Position numbers and translations under genes: made by a program. The notes under the pieces are model-generated. The model was not told the origin of the DNA and ran no database searches. It saw nothing but the letters and a program-made list of their open reading frames with translations. From Catenulispora acidiphila DSM 44928 (GTDB lineage Bacteria > Actinomycetota > Actinomycetes > Streptomycetales > Catenulisporaceae), in NCBI RefSeq assembly GCF_000024025.1, contig NC_013131.1:5890001-5954000 (forward strand): 64,000 nt of DNA. The letters are read 5' to 3'. Below, in pieces: positions 33,090 through 41,256 of this stretch (position 1 is the stretch's first letter; every line of letters begins with the position of its first letter).

Positions 33090-34051
33090 GCCGCGGCTCC
33101 GACCTTGTGCTCGGCCAGGACCGCGCGGCCGTCGGCGATCAGCTGCTCGAGCTGCTCCAGGTGCTCCGGAGCCGGCTCGGTCAGCGGTGAGCGCACCGGT
33201 CCGGCGTCCAGCCCGTCCAGGCGCACACCGGCCTTCACCAGCGAGACCGCGTAGCCGGCGCCCTTGTTGCGCAGCTCGACCAGCGGCTTGTAGAAGCGGT
33301 CGATCAGCGCGTCGGCGAGCGCCCCGTCGCCCTCGCGGCAGGCGTGGTAGAACGCCAGCGCGATGTCCGGGGCGAAGCAGAACACCGCCGAGGAGTACAG
33401 CGGGACGCCGATCCCGCGGTAGGCGAGCTGCGTCATCTCGGCGGTGGGCAGGCCGTTGAGGAACAACAGGCGGTCGGCGCCGTGCCGCATGCGGACCGCC
33501 GCGACGATGCGCTGCATCAGGTCCAGGTCGCCCCGGCCGTCCTTGAACCCGATGATGTTCGGCACCTCGGCCAGGTCCGCGACGGTCTCCGGGGCGAAGG
33601 TGACGTTGTCGCGCTGGTAGATGATCAGGTCCAGCTCGGTGGAGGCGGCGATGCTCCGATAGTGGTCGGCGAGCCCCTGCTGGCTGCCGGAGACCAGGTA
33701 GGGCGGCAGGACCAGCAGCCCGTCGACCCCGGCCTGCTCAGCGGCCCGCACGAACGACGCGGCCAGCGGCGCCCCGTAGCCGACACCGCCGAGCACCGGC
33801 GCCCGCCCCGCCGTGACCTGCACCGCGACCCGCAGCACCTCGGCGTACTCGCGCTGGTCCAGCGAGAAGAACTCGCCGGTCCCGCACGCCGCGAACACCG
33901 CCGACAGCCCAGGACGCGCCGGATCCAGCAGCGCCAGCCGGCTCTCCAGATGCGCCGCGAAGGCGTCGAGGTCGACGTGCCCCTGGTCCGGGGTGAACGG
34001 CGTGACAGGGAAGAAGAGCAGGCCGTCGAGGCGGTCTGTCAGGGTACTCAT
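33086..34051 (-). CDS. kdgD: 5-dehydro-4-deoxyglucarate dehydratase
   Basis: 321 residues; start ATG 34051 after AAGGCACC. DHDPS/NAL superfamily aldolase-fold enzyme that dehydrates and decarboxylates 5-dehydro-4-deoxyglucarate to 2,5-dioxopentanoate. Seen: FFPVTPFTPD at the N-terminus, GTGEFFSL substrate loop, IIYQRDN with the catalytic Tyr, and IIGFKDGRGD with the Schiff-base Lys. First gene of the operon kdgD-gudD-unknown-udh, all linked by 1-8 nt overlaps. No 2-oxoglutarate semialdehyde dehydrogenase is in the window, so the last step must be encoded elsewhere. Confidence 0.92.
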   Translation of the reverse strand: MSTLTDRLDGLLFFPVTPFTPDQGHVDLDAFAAHLESRLALLDPARPGLSAVFAACGTGEFFSLDQREYAEVLRVAVQVTAGRAPVLGGVGYGAPLAASFVRAAEQAGVDGLLVLPPYLVSGSQQGLADHYRSIAASTELDLIIYQRDNVTFAPETVADLAEVPNIIGFKDGRGDLDLMQRIVAAVRMRHGADRLLFLNGLPTAEMTQLAYRGIGVPLYSSAVFCFAPDIALAFYHACREGDGALADALIDRFYKPLVELRNKGAGYAVSLVKAGVRLDGLDAGPVRSPLTEPAPEHLEQLEQLIADGRAVLAEHKVGAAA

Positions 34052-34171
34052 GGTGCCTTCCTTCAGCTTGCGGCGGCGCCGGTGGCGGTGGCGCGTCCGT
34101 ACCTCATGATCCAGGGGTAGCACGCTTAAGCTTTCGACGCCCACGCGGGGTCGTGCGGATGGTTAACGCTC

Positions 34172-34201
34172 ACATGCGACGGGCTTGTTATCTCCGCATG
34201 T
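34172..34201. promoter_or_regulatory. Inverted repeat upstream of uronate operon
   Basis: ACATGCG (34172-34178) and CGCATGT (34195-34201) are exact inverted repeats, 16 bases apart, about 120-150 nt upstream of kdgD and in the 193-nt gap behind the HAD gene. A possible operator for the operon or a weak terminator for the HAD gene; the loop has no T-run. Confidence 0.35.
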
Positions 34202-34244
34202 CGGAAAACAACTCACCATGCCCTCAAGCTGCACCTCGCGACGG

Positions 34245-34913
34245 TCACACCGAGCTGGACGCTCGGACGATCGCGAACGCCTCAGCGATCGTCGCCACGA
34301 CGTGCGTCGGCCGCGAAACCCCCTCGGGCATCACCTCGGGCAGCGCCTCGCCCTGCGAGATCCAGATGGTCCGCAGTCCGGCGGCCGCTCCCCCGGCGAT
34401 GTCCTTGTCCAGCCGGTCGCCGACCATCCAGCCGTGCGGTCCCAGCTCGACGCCGAGTTCGTGGGCTGCTATCTCGAAGATCCGGCGATGCGGTTTGCGG
34501 TGGCCGGCGGCTTCGGAGTCGATGACCGCGTCGACGTGGGGGCGCAGTCCGACGCTGTCCACCTTGGCCTGCTGCACGGCGGTGGATCCGTTGGTGACCA
34601 CGCCGAGGCGCCAGCCTTCGCCGCGCAGCTCGGTCAGCGCGCGGCGGACCTGGTGCTCCAACACGAACTTGCCCGGGAACACCGCGGCGACCTGCGCCAT
34701 GAGTTCCTCGTCGGGGGCGGTTATGCCGTAGTGCGCGCGGGCGTCGGCGACGAAGCCCGGCCAGCTTTCGGCGGCGACCACGCGGAGGAAGACATCGGCG
34801 GCGGCGTCGGGACCGCCGGGGACGTACTCGGCGGCGAAGTCCAGGGACCAGGCGCGCAGGGCCGCCTTGGCGTCCACGAGGGTGTCGTCGAGGTCGAAGA
34901 AGGCGAACCGCAT
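34245..34913 (-). CDS. HAD-superfamily hydrolase (phosphoglycolate phosphatase-like)
   Basis: 222 residues, ATG start. Motif I FFDLDDTLVD with the nucleophile Asp at about residue 6, motif II VVTNGST, motif III Lys in GHRKPHRRIF, motif IV MVGDRLDKDI. An alpha-helical cap lies between motifs I and II (subclass I). Phosphatase acting on a small phosphorylated metabolite; exact substrate cannot be told. It is 7 nt upstream-to-downstream of the GGDEF/EAL gene stop on the same strand and may be read with it. Confidence 0.9.
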   Translation of the reverse strand: MRFAFFDLDDTLVDAKAALRAWSLDFAAEYVPGGPDAAADVFLRVVAAESWPGFVADARAHYGITAPDEELMAQVAAVFPGKFVLEHQVRRALTELRGEGWRLGVVTNGSTAVQQAKVDSVGLRPHVDAVIDSEAAGHRKPHRRIFEIAAHELGVELGPHGWMVGDRLDKDIAGGAAAGLRTIWISQGEALPEVMPEGVSRPTHVVATIAEAFAIVRASSSV

Positions 34914-34920
34914 GCGGTGA

Positions 34921-37248
34921 TCATAGGTGCAGCGTCTCGAACGCCGCGGCGGAGACCGGCTCGGCGAACAGGTAGCCCTGGCCCTGGTCGCAGCCGAGCG
35001 CGCGCAGGTACTCGTACTGGGCCTCGCTCTCGATGCCCTCGCCGACGGTGATCATGCCCAGGGCGTGCGCCATGGTGACGACGGCGGTGACGATCGCGGT
35101 GTCGCCGCCCTTGTGCTCCAGGCCGTTGACGAAGGCACGGTCGATCTTCAGCGCGTTGGCGGGGATGCGGCGCAGGTGGCCCAGGGAGGAGTAGCCGGTG
35201 CCGAAGTCGTCGAGCGCGATCTGCACGCCCAGATCAGAGACCTGCGACAGGACCGCCTGGGCGAACTGCGGAGCCTCGTGCACGGCGGTCTCGGTGACCT
35301 CCAGGGTCAGCTGCTCGGGCTCGAGCCCGCTGCCGCGCAGGGCGTTGGCGACCTCGGCGACCAGCCCTTCGTCGTTGAGCTGGCGCGGGGACAGGTTCAC
35401 CGCCATGGTCAGCGGCGGCTTGCCGGGATCGCGGCGCCGGTTCCAGACGGCGAGCTGCCCGCACGCCTCGTGCAGGACCCAGCGGCCGATGGGCACGATG
35501 AGATCGCAGTCCTCTGCGATCTCGATGAACGTGGACGGCGGGAGCAGGCCGCGTTCGGGGTGCTGCCAGCGGATCAGGGCCTCCATCCCGATGATCTGCC
35601 GGTCGCGCAGGTTGTACACGGGTTCGTAGACGAGGCGGAACTCCTTCTCCTCGATCGCACGGCGCAGCTCGCCTTCCAGCCAGAGCCGGGAGACCGCCTC
35701 CTCGCGGACGCTGTCGTCGAAGAAGATGTAGCTGCCCGAGCCGTGGTTGCGCGCCTTGACCCGGAACATGGCGGCGTCGGCGTCCCGCAGCAGCTCGTCG
35801 GCCGTCGTCATCGGGTCGGACGTGACGGCGATGCCGATGCTGGCGCTGATGTGGATCGGCTGGCCGTCGCGCTCGAAGGGGGCGGACAGGGCGCGGGTGA
35901 CCCGGCGGGCCACGTCCGCGGCGTCCTTGCGTCCCTGGACATGCTCGCACAGGATCACGAACTCGTCGCCGCCGAAGCGCGCGACCAGGTCGCTGCCCTG
36001 GCGTACGGCGCTGCGCAGCCGAGCGGCGGTGGCCACGAGCAGGGCGTCGCCGGCGGCGTGGCCGAGGCTGTCGTTGACCACCTTGAACCGGTCCAGGTCC
36101 AGGAACAGCACCGCGAGCCGGCCGCCCTGCACGCGCATCTTGGCCAGTGCCTGATCGATCCGGTCGACGAGCAGCGCGCGGTTGGCCAGGTGGGTCAGCG
36201 GGTCGCGCACGGCCTGCTCGGCCAGGGCGTCCTCGATGCGCTTGCGGTCGGTCAGGTCGTGGCTGACGGTCAGCACGCTCACCACGGTGCCCGTCGCGTC
36301 CCGCTCCGGGACCAGCCGCGTGTGGAAGAAGCGCCGAGTCCCCGCCAGCACCAGGTCGTGCTCCACCTCGTCGCCGACACCGGTCCGCAACACCCGCCGC
36401 AGCGTCTGCTCCCACTCCCGCACGAACTTTTCCTGATGCCCCGCCTCCCGGTTGGTCCGCCCGACCAGCTCGCTCTCGGGCACGCCGGCCACCCGCAGCG
36501 CAGCGGGGTTGGCGTAGGTGTAGCGCAGCTGCCGGTCGAACCGGCACATCGGGTCAGGACTGGACTCGATCAGCGCGCGCAGCTCGGTCCCGATCCGGTC
36601 GAGCTCAGCGGTCTTGGCCCGCAGCTGCGCCTCGGTGGTGGTCCGCGCGGTGATGTCACGGGAGATGCCGAAGGTGCCGATGATCATGCCGTCGAAGTCC
36701 CGCAGAGGCTGCTTGCTACAGCTGAAGACTCGCTCAGAGGCATCCGGCAACGTGTTCGCCTCACGGATGTCGAACATCGGGACGCCAGTCCGAATGATCT
36801 TCTGCTCGTCCTGGAACGCGTTCCCGGCATGCGCGGAGGTGAAGTAGTCGAAGTCGGTCTTGCCGATCATCTCCGTGGGACTCTCGGCACCGGTGAGGTC
36901 GGCCTGACTACGGCTCACCCGGATGAAGCGCGACTCCCGGTCCTTGAAGAAGATGGTGTCGGCGCAGGCGGACAGGAGGTTGTAGAGGCAGATGCGGTCG
37001 AGTTCGTCCTGGTCCAGGCGGGGGACGTCGGTGGCGGCGGCCGCGTCGCCGGTGGCAGTCGCCTCGGCGCCATCGGCGGTCGCGGCGGGGGCGTCGGGGA
37101 CGGCGCCGGGAGCAGCGTCAGGTGCGGGAGCGGCGCTGCCCGTACCGGCCTCAGCCTCAGCCTCGACGCTCACCTCAGGAGCAACATCGACCTCTATACG
37201 CGCCGCACCAGCATCCCGACCTGGCGTTTTCTGATTCCCGACGGACAT
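34921..37248 (-). CDS. PAS-PAS-GGDEF-EAL cyclic-di-GMP signalling protein
   Basis: 775 residues. After an Ala/Pro/Glu-rich N-terminus of about 75 residues come two PAS-like sensor regions (about 80-200 and 210-345), a GGDEF domain with intact ARFGGDEFVIL, and an EAL domain with intact MEALIRW, DDFGTGYSSL and LKIDRAFV. Both catalytic motifs are preserved, so it could make and break cyclic di-GMP. No signal peptide or membrane segment: a cytoplasmic sensor. Starts ATG 37248. A palindrome and a hairpin lie in its upstream region, and no known c-di-GMP target is adjacent. Confidence 0.93.
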   Translation of the reverse strand: MSVGNQKTPGRDAGAARIEVDVAPEVSVEAEAEAGTGSAAPAPDAAPGAVPDAPAATADGAEATATGDAAAATDVPRLDQDELDRICLYNLLSACADTIFFKDRESRFIRVSRSQADLTGAESPTEMIGKTDFDYFTSAHAGNAFQDEQKIIRTGVPMFDIREANTLPDASERVFSCSKQPLRDFDGMIIGTFGISRDITARTTTEAQLRAKTAELDRIGTELRALIESSPDPMCRFDRQLRYTYANPAALRVAGVPESELVGRTNREAGHQEKFVREWEQTLRRVLRTGVGDEVEHDLVLAGTRRFFHTRLVPERDATGTVVSVLTVSHDLTDRKRIEDALAEQAVRDPLTHLANRALLVDRIDQALAKMRVQGGRLAVLFLDLDRFKVVNDSLGHAAGDALLVATAARLRSAVRQGSDLVARFGGDEFVILCEHVQGRKDAADVARRVTRALSAPFERDGQPIHISASIGIAVTSDPMTTADELLRDADAAMFRVKARNHGSGSYIFFDDSVREEAVSRLWLEGELRRAIEEKEFRLVYEPVYNLRDRQIIGMEALIRWQHPERGLLPPSTFIEIAEDCDLIVPIGRWVLHEACGQLAVWNRRRDPGKPPLTMAVNLSPRQLNDEGLVAEVANALRGSGLEPEQLTLEVTETAVHEAPQFAQAVLSQVSDLGVQIALDDFGTGYSSLGHLRRIPANALKIDRAFVNGLEHKGGDTAIVTAVVTMAHALGMITVGEGIESEAQYEYLRALGCDQGQGYLFAEPVSAAAFETLHL

Positions 37249-37308
37249 CGCGCCGACCCGATCCGCGCACGGACGACCGGCCTGACTGCGCCATGCGCTG
37301 TGCTCGTG

Positions 37309-37380
37309 CTGAAGCCTTCAGTCCTTAACATGCTAAACCCGGCGCTCGCACGACGGTAAAGCCGAGGCGCCAGACCGGGT
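37309..37380 (-). promoter_or_regulatory. Palindrome and hairpin upstream of GGDEF/EAL gene
   Basis: CTGAAGCCTTCAG (37309-37321) is a perfect palindrome. ACCCGG (37337-37342) pairs with CCGGGT (37375-37380) around an inner CGCTCG/CGAGGCG stem whose loop contains GACGGTAAAGCC. Being upstream of the mapped arabinofuranosidase promoter, it would belong to the minus-strand leader. The loop word is near a c-di-GMP-I riboswitch word, but on the opposite strand and without the rest of that fold. Confidence 0.35.
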
Positions 37381-37416
37381 GGATCGACCATGTCGAGCCG
37401 TGTGCACGGGCGGGTG

Positions 37417-37430
37417 AGAAACAGGTTTCT
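37417..37430. promoter_or_regulatory. Palindrome upstream of arabinofuranosidase promoter
   Basis: AGAAAC-AG-GTTTCT, 6-bp half sites, 31 nt upstream of the -35 box at 37461. Position fits an activator site for the plus-strand gene. Confidence 0.35.
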
Positions 37431-37460
37431 TCGTCCACGAAGATTCACGTGGTGGAAACC

Positions 37461-37489
37461 TTGACGCGCCATCTTCGGCCGGTGATAGT
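37461..37489 (+). promoter_or_regulatory. Promoter of arabinofuranosidase gene
   Basis: TTGACG (-35), 17-nt spacer, GATAGT (-10), close to the actinobacterial housekeeping consensus. It gives a leader of about 165 nt before the start at 37660, which holds the palindrome at 37560. Confidence 0.55.
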
Positions 37490-37559
37490 GAGGGGCGTCG
37501 CGGTAGTCGCGCCCCCCAAAATCCCCTTTTGTGATCACGGGGTGCGCGCGAGGCGGCGA

Positions 37560-37573
37560 TGTTACCGGTAACA
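37560..37573. promoter_or_regulatory. LacI-type operator in arabinofuranosidase leader
   Basis: TGTTACCGGTAACA, a 14-bp perfect palindrome with central CG, the usual shape of LacI/GalR-family operators on actinobacterial sugar genes. It lies about 65 nt downstream of the predicted transcription start, which would allow roadblock repression released by a sugar. The regulator gene is not in the window. Confidence 0.6.
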
Positions 37574-37659
37574 CTGCTCCGCACAGCTCTTCCCCACAGT
37601 TCCCCCACAGTTCCCCACCGCTGCTCCTCAGCCATCCCCACCAGCAAAGGAGACCCCGT

Positions 37660-39219
37660 ATGGCCCTCGGATCACGCCTGTCGCGTCTGTCCACGTTCAG
37701 ACGCAAGGTGCTGGCGGCCGGCGCCGTGCTGGCGCTGACCTTCGGCATCGCCGTGGAGACGACCGCGGTTTCGCACGCCGCCGTCACCGGGCCCTGCGAT
37801 ATCTACGCCTCGGGCGGTACGCCGTGCGTCGCCGCGCATAGCACCACGCGCGCGCTGTACGGGTCCTACAACGGCAGCCTGTACCAAGTGCGGCGCGCCT
37901 CGGACAGTGCCACGGCGAACATCGGCGTCCTGAGCGCCGGAGGTTATGCCAACGCCGCAGCGCAGGACTCCTTCTGCGCTAACACGTCCTGCGTCATCAC
38001 GGTCATCTACGACCAGTCCGGACGCGGCAACAACCTCACCGACGCCCCGGCCGGCGGCGCGGCCGGAGGACCGGACAACCTCGCCAACGCCTACGCCGCC
38101 CCGACCGTGCTCAACGGGCACAAGGCCTACGGCGTCTACGTCGCGGCCGGCACGGGCTACCGCAACGACCACACCAACGGCATCGCCACCGGCGACAACG
38201 CCGAGGGTGAGTACGCCGTCTTCGACGGTACGCACTACAACGGCGGCTGCTGCTTCGACTACGGCAACGCCGAGACCAACAACAACGACGATGGCAACGG
38301 CACCATGGAAGCCATCTACTTCGGCAACATCAAGGTCTGGGGATACGGCTCCGGAAACGGTCCGTGGATCATGGCGGACATGGAGAACGGCCTGTACTCC
38401 GGGCAGAACGCCGGCTACAACGCCAACGACCCCACGATCAACTACCGCTACACCACCGCCATCATCAAGGGCACCGCCAACAAGTGGGCGATCCGAGGCG
38501 GTAACGCACAATCCGGTGGCCTGTCCACCTTCTACAGCGGACCGCGGCCCAACGTCTCGGGCTACAACCCGATGCGCAAGCAGGGTGCGATCATCCTCGG
38601 CATCGGCGGCGACAACAGCAAGGGATCGGCGGGAACCTTCTACGAAGGCGTCATGACCTCCGGCTACCCCTCGGACGCCACCGAGAACTCGGTCCAGGCC
38701 AACATCGTCGCCGCCGGATACAGCTCCGGCTCGAGCTCCGGCGGTCTGACGCCCGGCTCGCGCATCTCGGTGCGCGCGACGACCTCATGCTGCACCAGCG
38801 ACTACCTCCGCCATGACGACGCCGACACCAAGGCCGTCATCTCGGCCATCTCCTCCAGCAGCTCGGCGACCGACAAGGCCGACGCGACGTGGATCGTCCG
38901 CGCCGGTCTGGCCGACAGCTCCTGCGTGTCCTTCGAGTCCGCCAACGATTCCGGGCAGTTCCTCCGGCATTACAACTACGAGCTCTACATCGCGGCGAAC
39001 GACGGATCCTCGGTGTTCGCCCAGGACGCGACGTTCTGCCCGAAGGCCGGGAACAGCGGCCAGGGCACGTCGTTCCAATCGGTGAACTACAACACCAAGT
39101 ACATCCGGCACTTCAACTACACCGCCTACATCGCCAGCAACGGCGGCTCGAACGCCTGGGACAGCACCACGTCCTGGGCCGACGACACCAGCTGGGTCGT
39201 GAGCACTCCGTGGGCCTAA
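37660..39219 (+). CDS. Secreted GH54 alpha-L-arabinofuranosidase with CBM42
   Basis: 519 residues; ATG 37660 follows AAAGGAGA, so the longer frame is excluded. Signal peptide about 1-42. Catalytic GH54 domain (GPCDIYASGGTPCVAAHS to about residue 370) has the hallmarks of the fungal and actinobacterial AbfB family: vicinal cysteines in GGCCFDYGNAE, the nucleophile Glu in GTMEAIYFG, and the acid/base Asp in GGDNSKGSAGTFYEG. The C-terminal AbfB domain (CBM42, SRISVRATTSCCTSDYLRHD onward) binds arabinofuranose side chains. Releases arabinose from arabinoxylan or arabinan outside the cell. A leader palindrome suggests sugar-dependent repression. Confidence 0.95.
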   Translation: MALGSRLSRLSTFRRKVLAAGAVLALTFGIAVETTAVSHAAVTGPCDIYASGGTPCVAAHSTTRALYGSYNGSLYQVRRASDSATANIGVLSAGGYANAAAQDSFCANTSCVITVIYDQSGRGNNLTDAPAGGAAGGPDNLANAYAAPTVLNGHKAYGVYVAAGTGYRNDHTNGIATGDNAEGEYAVFDGTHYNGGCCFDYGNAETNNNDDGNGTMEAIYFGNIKVWGYGSGNGPWIMADMENGLYSGQNAGYNANDPTINYRYTTAIIKGTANKWAIRGGNAQSGGLSTFYSGPRPNVSGYNPMRKQGAIILGIGGDNSKGSAGTFYEGVMTSGYPSDATENSVQANIVAAGYSSGSSSGGLTPGSRISVRATTSCCTSDYLRHDDADTKAVISAISSSSSATDKADATWIVRAGLADSSCVSFESANDSGQFLRHYNYELYIAANDGSSVFAQDATFCPKAGNSGQGTSFQSVNYNTKYIRHFNYTAYIASNGGSNAWDSTTSWADDTSWVVSTPWA

Positions 39220-39238
39220 ATCCCAGCTGATCTCACCG

Positions 39239-39284
39239 GCCGGTCGCGCCGTCGCCCAGGGATTCCCCCGACGGCGTGACCGGC
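39239..39284 (+). terminator. Hairpin terminator after arabinofuranosidase gene
   Basis: 16-bp stem with one mismatch: GCCGGTCGCGCCGTCG (39239-39254) against CGACGGCGTGACCGGC (39269-39284), 14-nt loop, 20 nt after the stop codon. No T-run. Confidence 0.7.
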
Positions 39285-39323
39285 ATCTATCCACGCCATC
39301 AGCCTTCTGTGACACTTTGGCCC

Positions 39324-40736
39324 ATGCAGATCGCCGTCATCGGAGCCGGGATCGCCGGGCTGGCCGCGACCAAGGTGCTCACCGCCGTGGGGCATGAGGT
39401 CACGACCTTCGACACCGAGCCGGAATTCGGCGGCGTGTGGAGTCCCACGCGCCACTACCCAGGTCTGACCACGCAGAACACGCGGATGACCTACGAGTAC
39501 TCCGACCACCCCGCGCCGGCTTCGTGGCCCGACTACCCCAGCGCCGAGCAGTGGCACTCCTATCTGCGCAGCTACGTCGACCGCTTCGGCATCGCCGCGA
39601 ACCTGCGGCTGGGCACCGGCGTCACGCTGGCCGAGCCCACCGCCGCCGGCTGGAAGGTGAGCCTGGACTCCGGTGAGAGCGTCGAGGCCGCACACCTGGT
39701 CATAGCGAACGGCGTGTTCTCGCGTCCGGCGATCCCCGACTGGCCGGGACGTGCCGGGCACGCCGATGCCGGTGGCGTCGTCAAAGCACCGTCGCAGCAC
39801 CTCACCCTGGACGACGCACGCGGCAAGCACGTCGTGGTGGTCGGCTTCGGCAAGTCGGCGTGCGACACCGCGATGGCGCTGTCGACGGTCGCCGCTTCGG
39901 TCACGATGGTCCCGCGCCGACTGCTGTGGAAGGCCACGAAGGTGCTGGCCGGCAAGCATTTCGAGGACGTGGCGATGACCCGCCTGGGCGAGACGCTGTT
40001 CGCCAACCCGCGGCGCTTCGGGCCGCTGTTCGGCGCCGTGAGCAGGGCGACGGTCAAGAAGCACGGTCTGGCTGCCATAGGACTGATCCCGCCCGGGCGC
40101 TTCGATGACATCGCGTCCAGCAGCGCCAGCATGGCGACCGACGGGTTTTTCGACGCGGTGCGCGCCGGCACGATCGCGGTCCGGCGCGACCGTTCCATCG
40201 TCGAGCTGCGCGGCCAGGACGGTCCGCAAGCGGTGCTCGACGACGGCAGCGTGCTCGCCGCCGACCTGATCGTCGCCGCCACCGGCTTCGTGCAGAGCGT
40301 GCCGTTCCTGGGCTCGCCGCTCAGCGCGCAGAACGCGGACGGCGACTTCGAACTGTTCCGCAATGTCCTGCCCCACGACATCCCGAACCTGACCTTCGCC
40401 GGCTACAACACCTCGCTGATCAGCTCGCTGAGCGCCGAGGTCGGCACGACCTGGATCGCGGCGCACCTGGCCGGCGCCCTGACGCTGCCGTCGCCGACTG
40501 CCCGGAAGGTGCAGGTCGGCGCGGATCTGGAGGCACGCAAGGCGCGCATGCGCGGCAAGTACGCGAGCGGCACGGTGGTCCTCCCGCGCTCGCTGGGGAA
40601 CATCGACCACATGCTGAGCGACATGCACGCCGTACTGCCGTGGCGCGTGCGGATGGCACAGTGGACGCGGCGGTCGTACTCCACCGACTTCCGGGAGACG
40701 CTGGGCGCGGCGTGGAGGACGCTGGGCTCTGGTTGA
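39324..40736 (+). CDS. Flavin-containing monooxygenase-like protein
   Basis: 470 residues; ATG 39324 directly opens the FAD-binding strand MQIAVIGAGIAG. A second nucleotide site, VVVVGFGKSACD near 170-182, should bind NADPH. The layout of GVWSPTRHYPGLTTQNTRM matches the FMO/Baeyer-Villiger-like family (FGGVW region). Probably oxygenates an organic substrate; which one is unknown. No clear ribosome site upstream. It converges on the VOC gene, whose stop is 4 nt away. Confidence 0.85.
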   Translation: MQIAVIGAGIAGLAATKVLTAVGHEVTTFDTEPEFGGVWSPTRHYPGLTTQNTRMTYEYSDHPAPASWPDYPSAEQWHSYLRSYVDRFGIAANLRLGTGVTLAEPTAAGWKVSLDSGESVEAAHLVIANGVFSRPAIPDWPGRAGHADAGGVVKAPSQHLTLDDARGKHVVVVGFGKSACDTAMALSTVAASVTMVPRRLLWKATKVLAGKHFEDVAMTRLGETLFANPRRFGPLFGAVSRATVKKHGLAAIGLIPPGRFDDIASSSASMATDGFFDAVRAGTIAVRRDRSIVELRGQDGPQAVLDDGSVLAADLIVAATGFVQSVPFLGSPLSAQNADGDFELFRNVLPHDIPNLTFAGYNTSLISSLSAEVGTTWIAAHLAGALTLPSPTARKVQVGADLEARKARMRGKYASGTVVLPRSLGNIDHMLSDMHAVLPWRVRMAQWTRRSYSTDFRETLGAAWRTLGSG

Positions 40737-40740
40737 TGTT

Positions 40741-41184
40741 CTAGTTGATATCGAACTCGTTGCCCTCAGGGTCCTTCATCCCGACCGCGTAATGGTCGAG
40801 TCCTTCCTGGCACATGACGACGGTGATGGTCGCGCCGAGGCTCGCCAGGCGCCGGGCTTCGGCATCCACGCGCTGCTTGCGGATCTCGAGCGGGTCGGAC
40901 CGCTCGCCGCTGGCGTGGATGTCGATGTGCAGCCGGTTCTTCACCGCCTTCGGCTCGGTCACCACGTTGAACCAGATCGCCGGACCGCCGCCGAGCGGAT
41001 CGCTGATGCGGTCCGCGCCGTCGATCAGATCCTCCTCCGGCAGCCCGAGGTCGCGGTAGTAGTCGTTCCACGTCGCGAAACCGGCCGGGGGCGGTGCGAG
41101 TTCGTAGCCCAGCGCGGCAGCCCAGAAGCGCGCCTGGCGATCGGGGTCGGTGCAGTCGATCACCAGCTGGTAGCGGACGGACAT
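40741..41184 (-). CDS. VOC (glyoxalase/bleomycin-resistance fold) family protein
   Basis: 147 residues, ATG start. Opens YQLVIDCTDPDRQARFWAAALGYEL and ends DHYAVGMKDPEGNEFDIN, the two beta-alpha-beta-beta-beta halves of the VOC fold, with metal-type residues at the start of the second half and in the C-terminal Glu. Typical single-gene actinobacterial VOC protein; ligand or reaction unknown. Confidence 0.88.
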   Translation of the reverse strand: MSVRYQLVIDCTDPDRQARFWAAALGYELAPPPAGFATWNDYYRDLGLPEEDLIDGADRISDPLGGGPAIWFNVVTEPKAVKNRLHIDIHASGERSDPLEIRKQRVDAEARRLASLGATITVVMCQEGLDHYAVGMKDPEGNEFDIN

Positions 41185-41256
41185 CGCCGATTCCTTCCTG
41201 GAGCCTCAGTGTTCGGGTCTTTGACCGGATCGATCATCCCGGACAGGGTTGCTGTC

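Noticed and set aside
37337-37380. Possible c-di-GMP-I riboswitch because of GACGGTAAAGCC and AGACCGGGTGG upstream of secreted-enzyme and GGDEF genes
   Set aside because: The paired stems and spacing of that riboswitch class are missing, and the word is on the plus strand upstream of the mapped plus promoter, so it would not be in the arabinofuranosidase leader.
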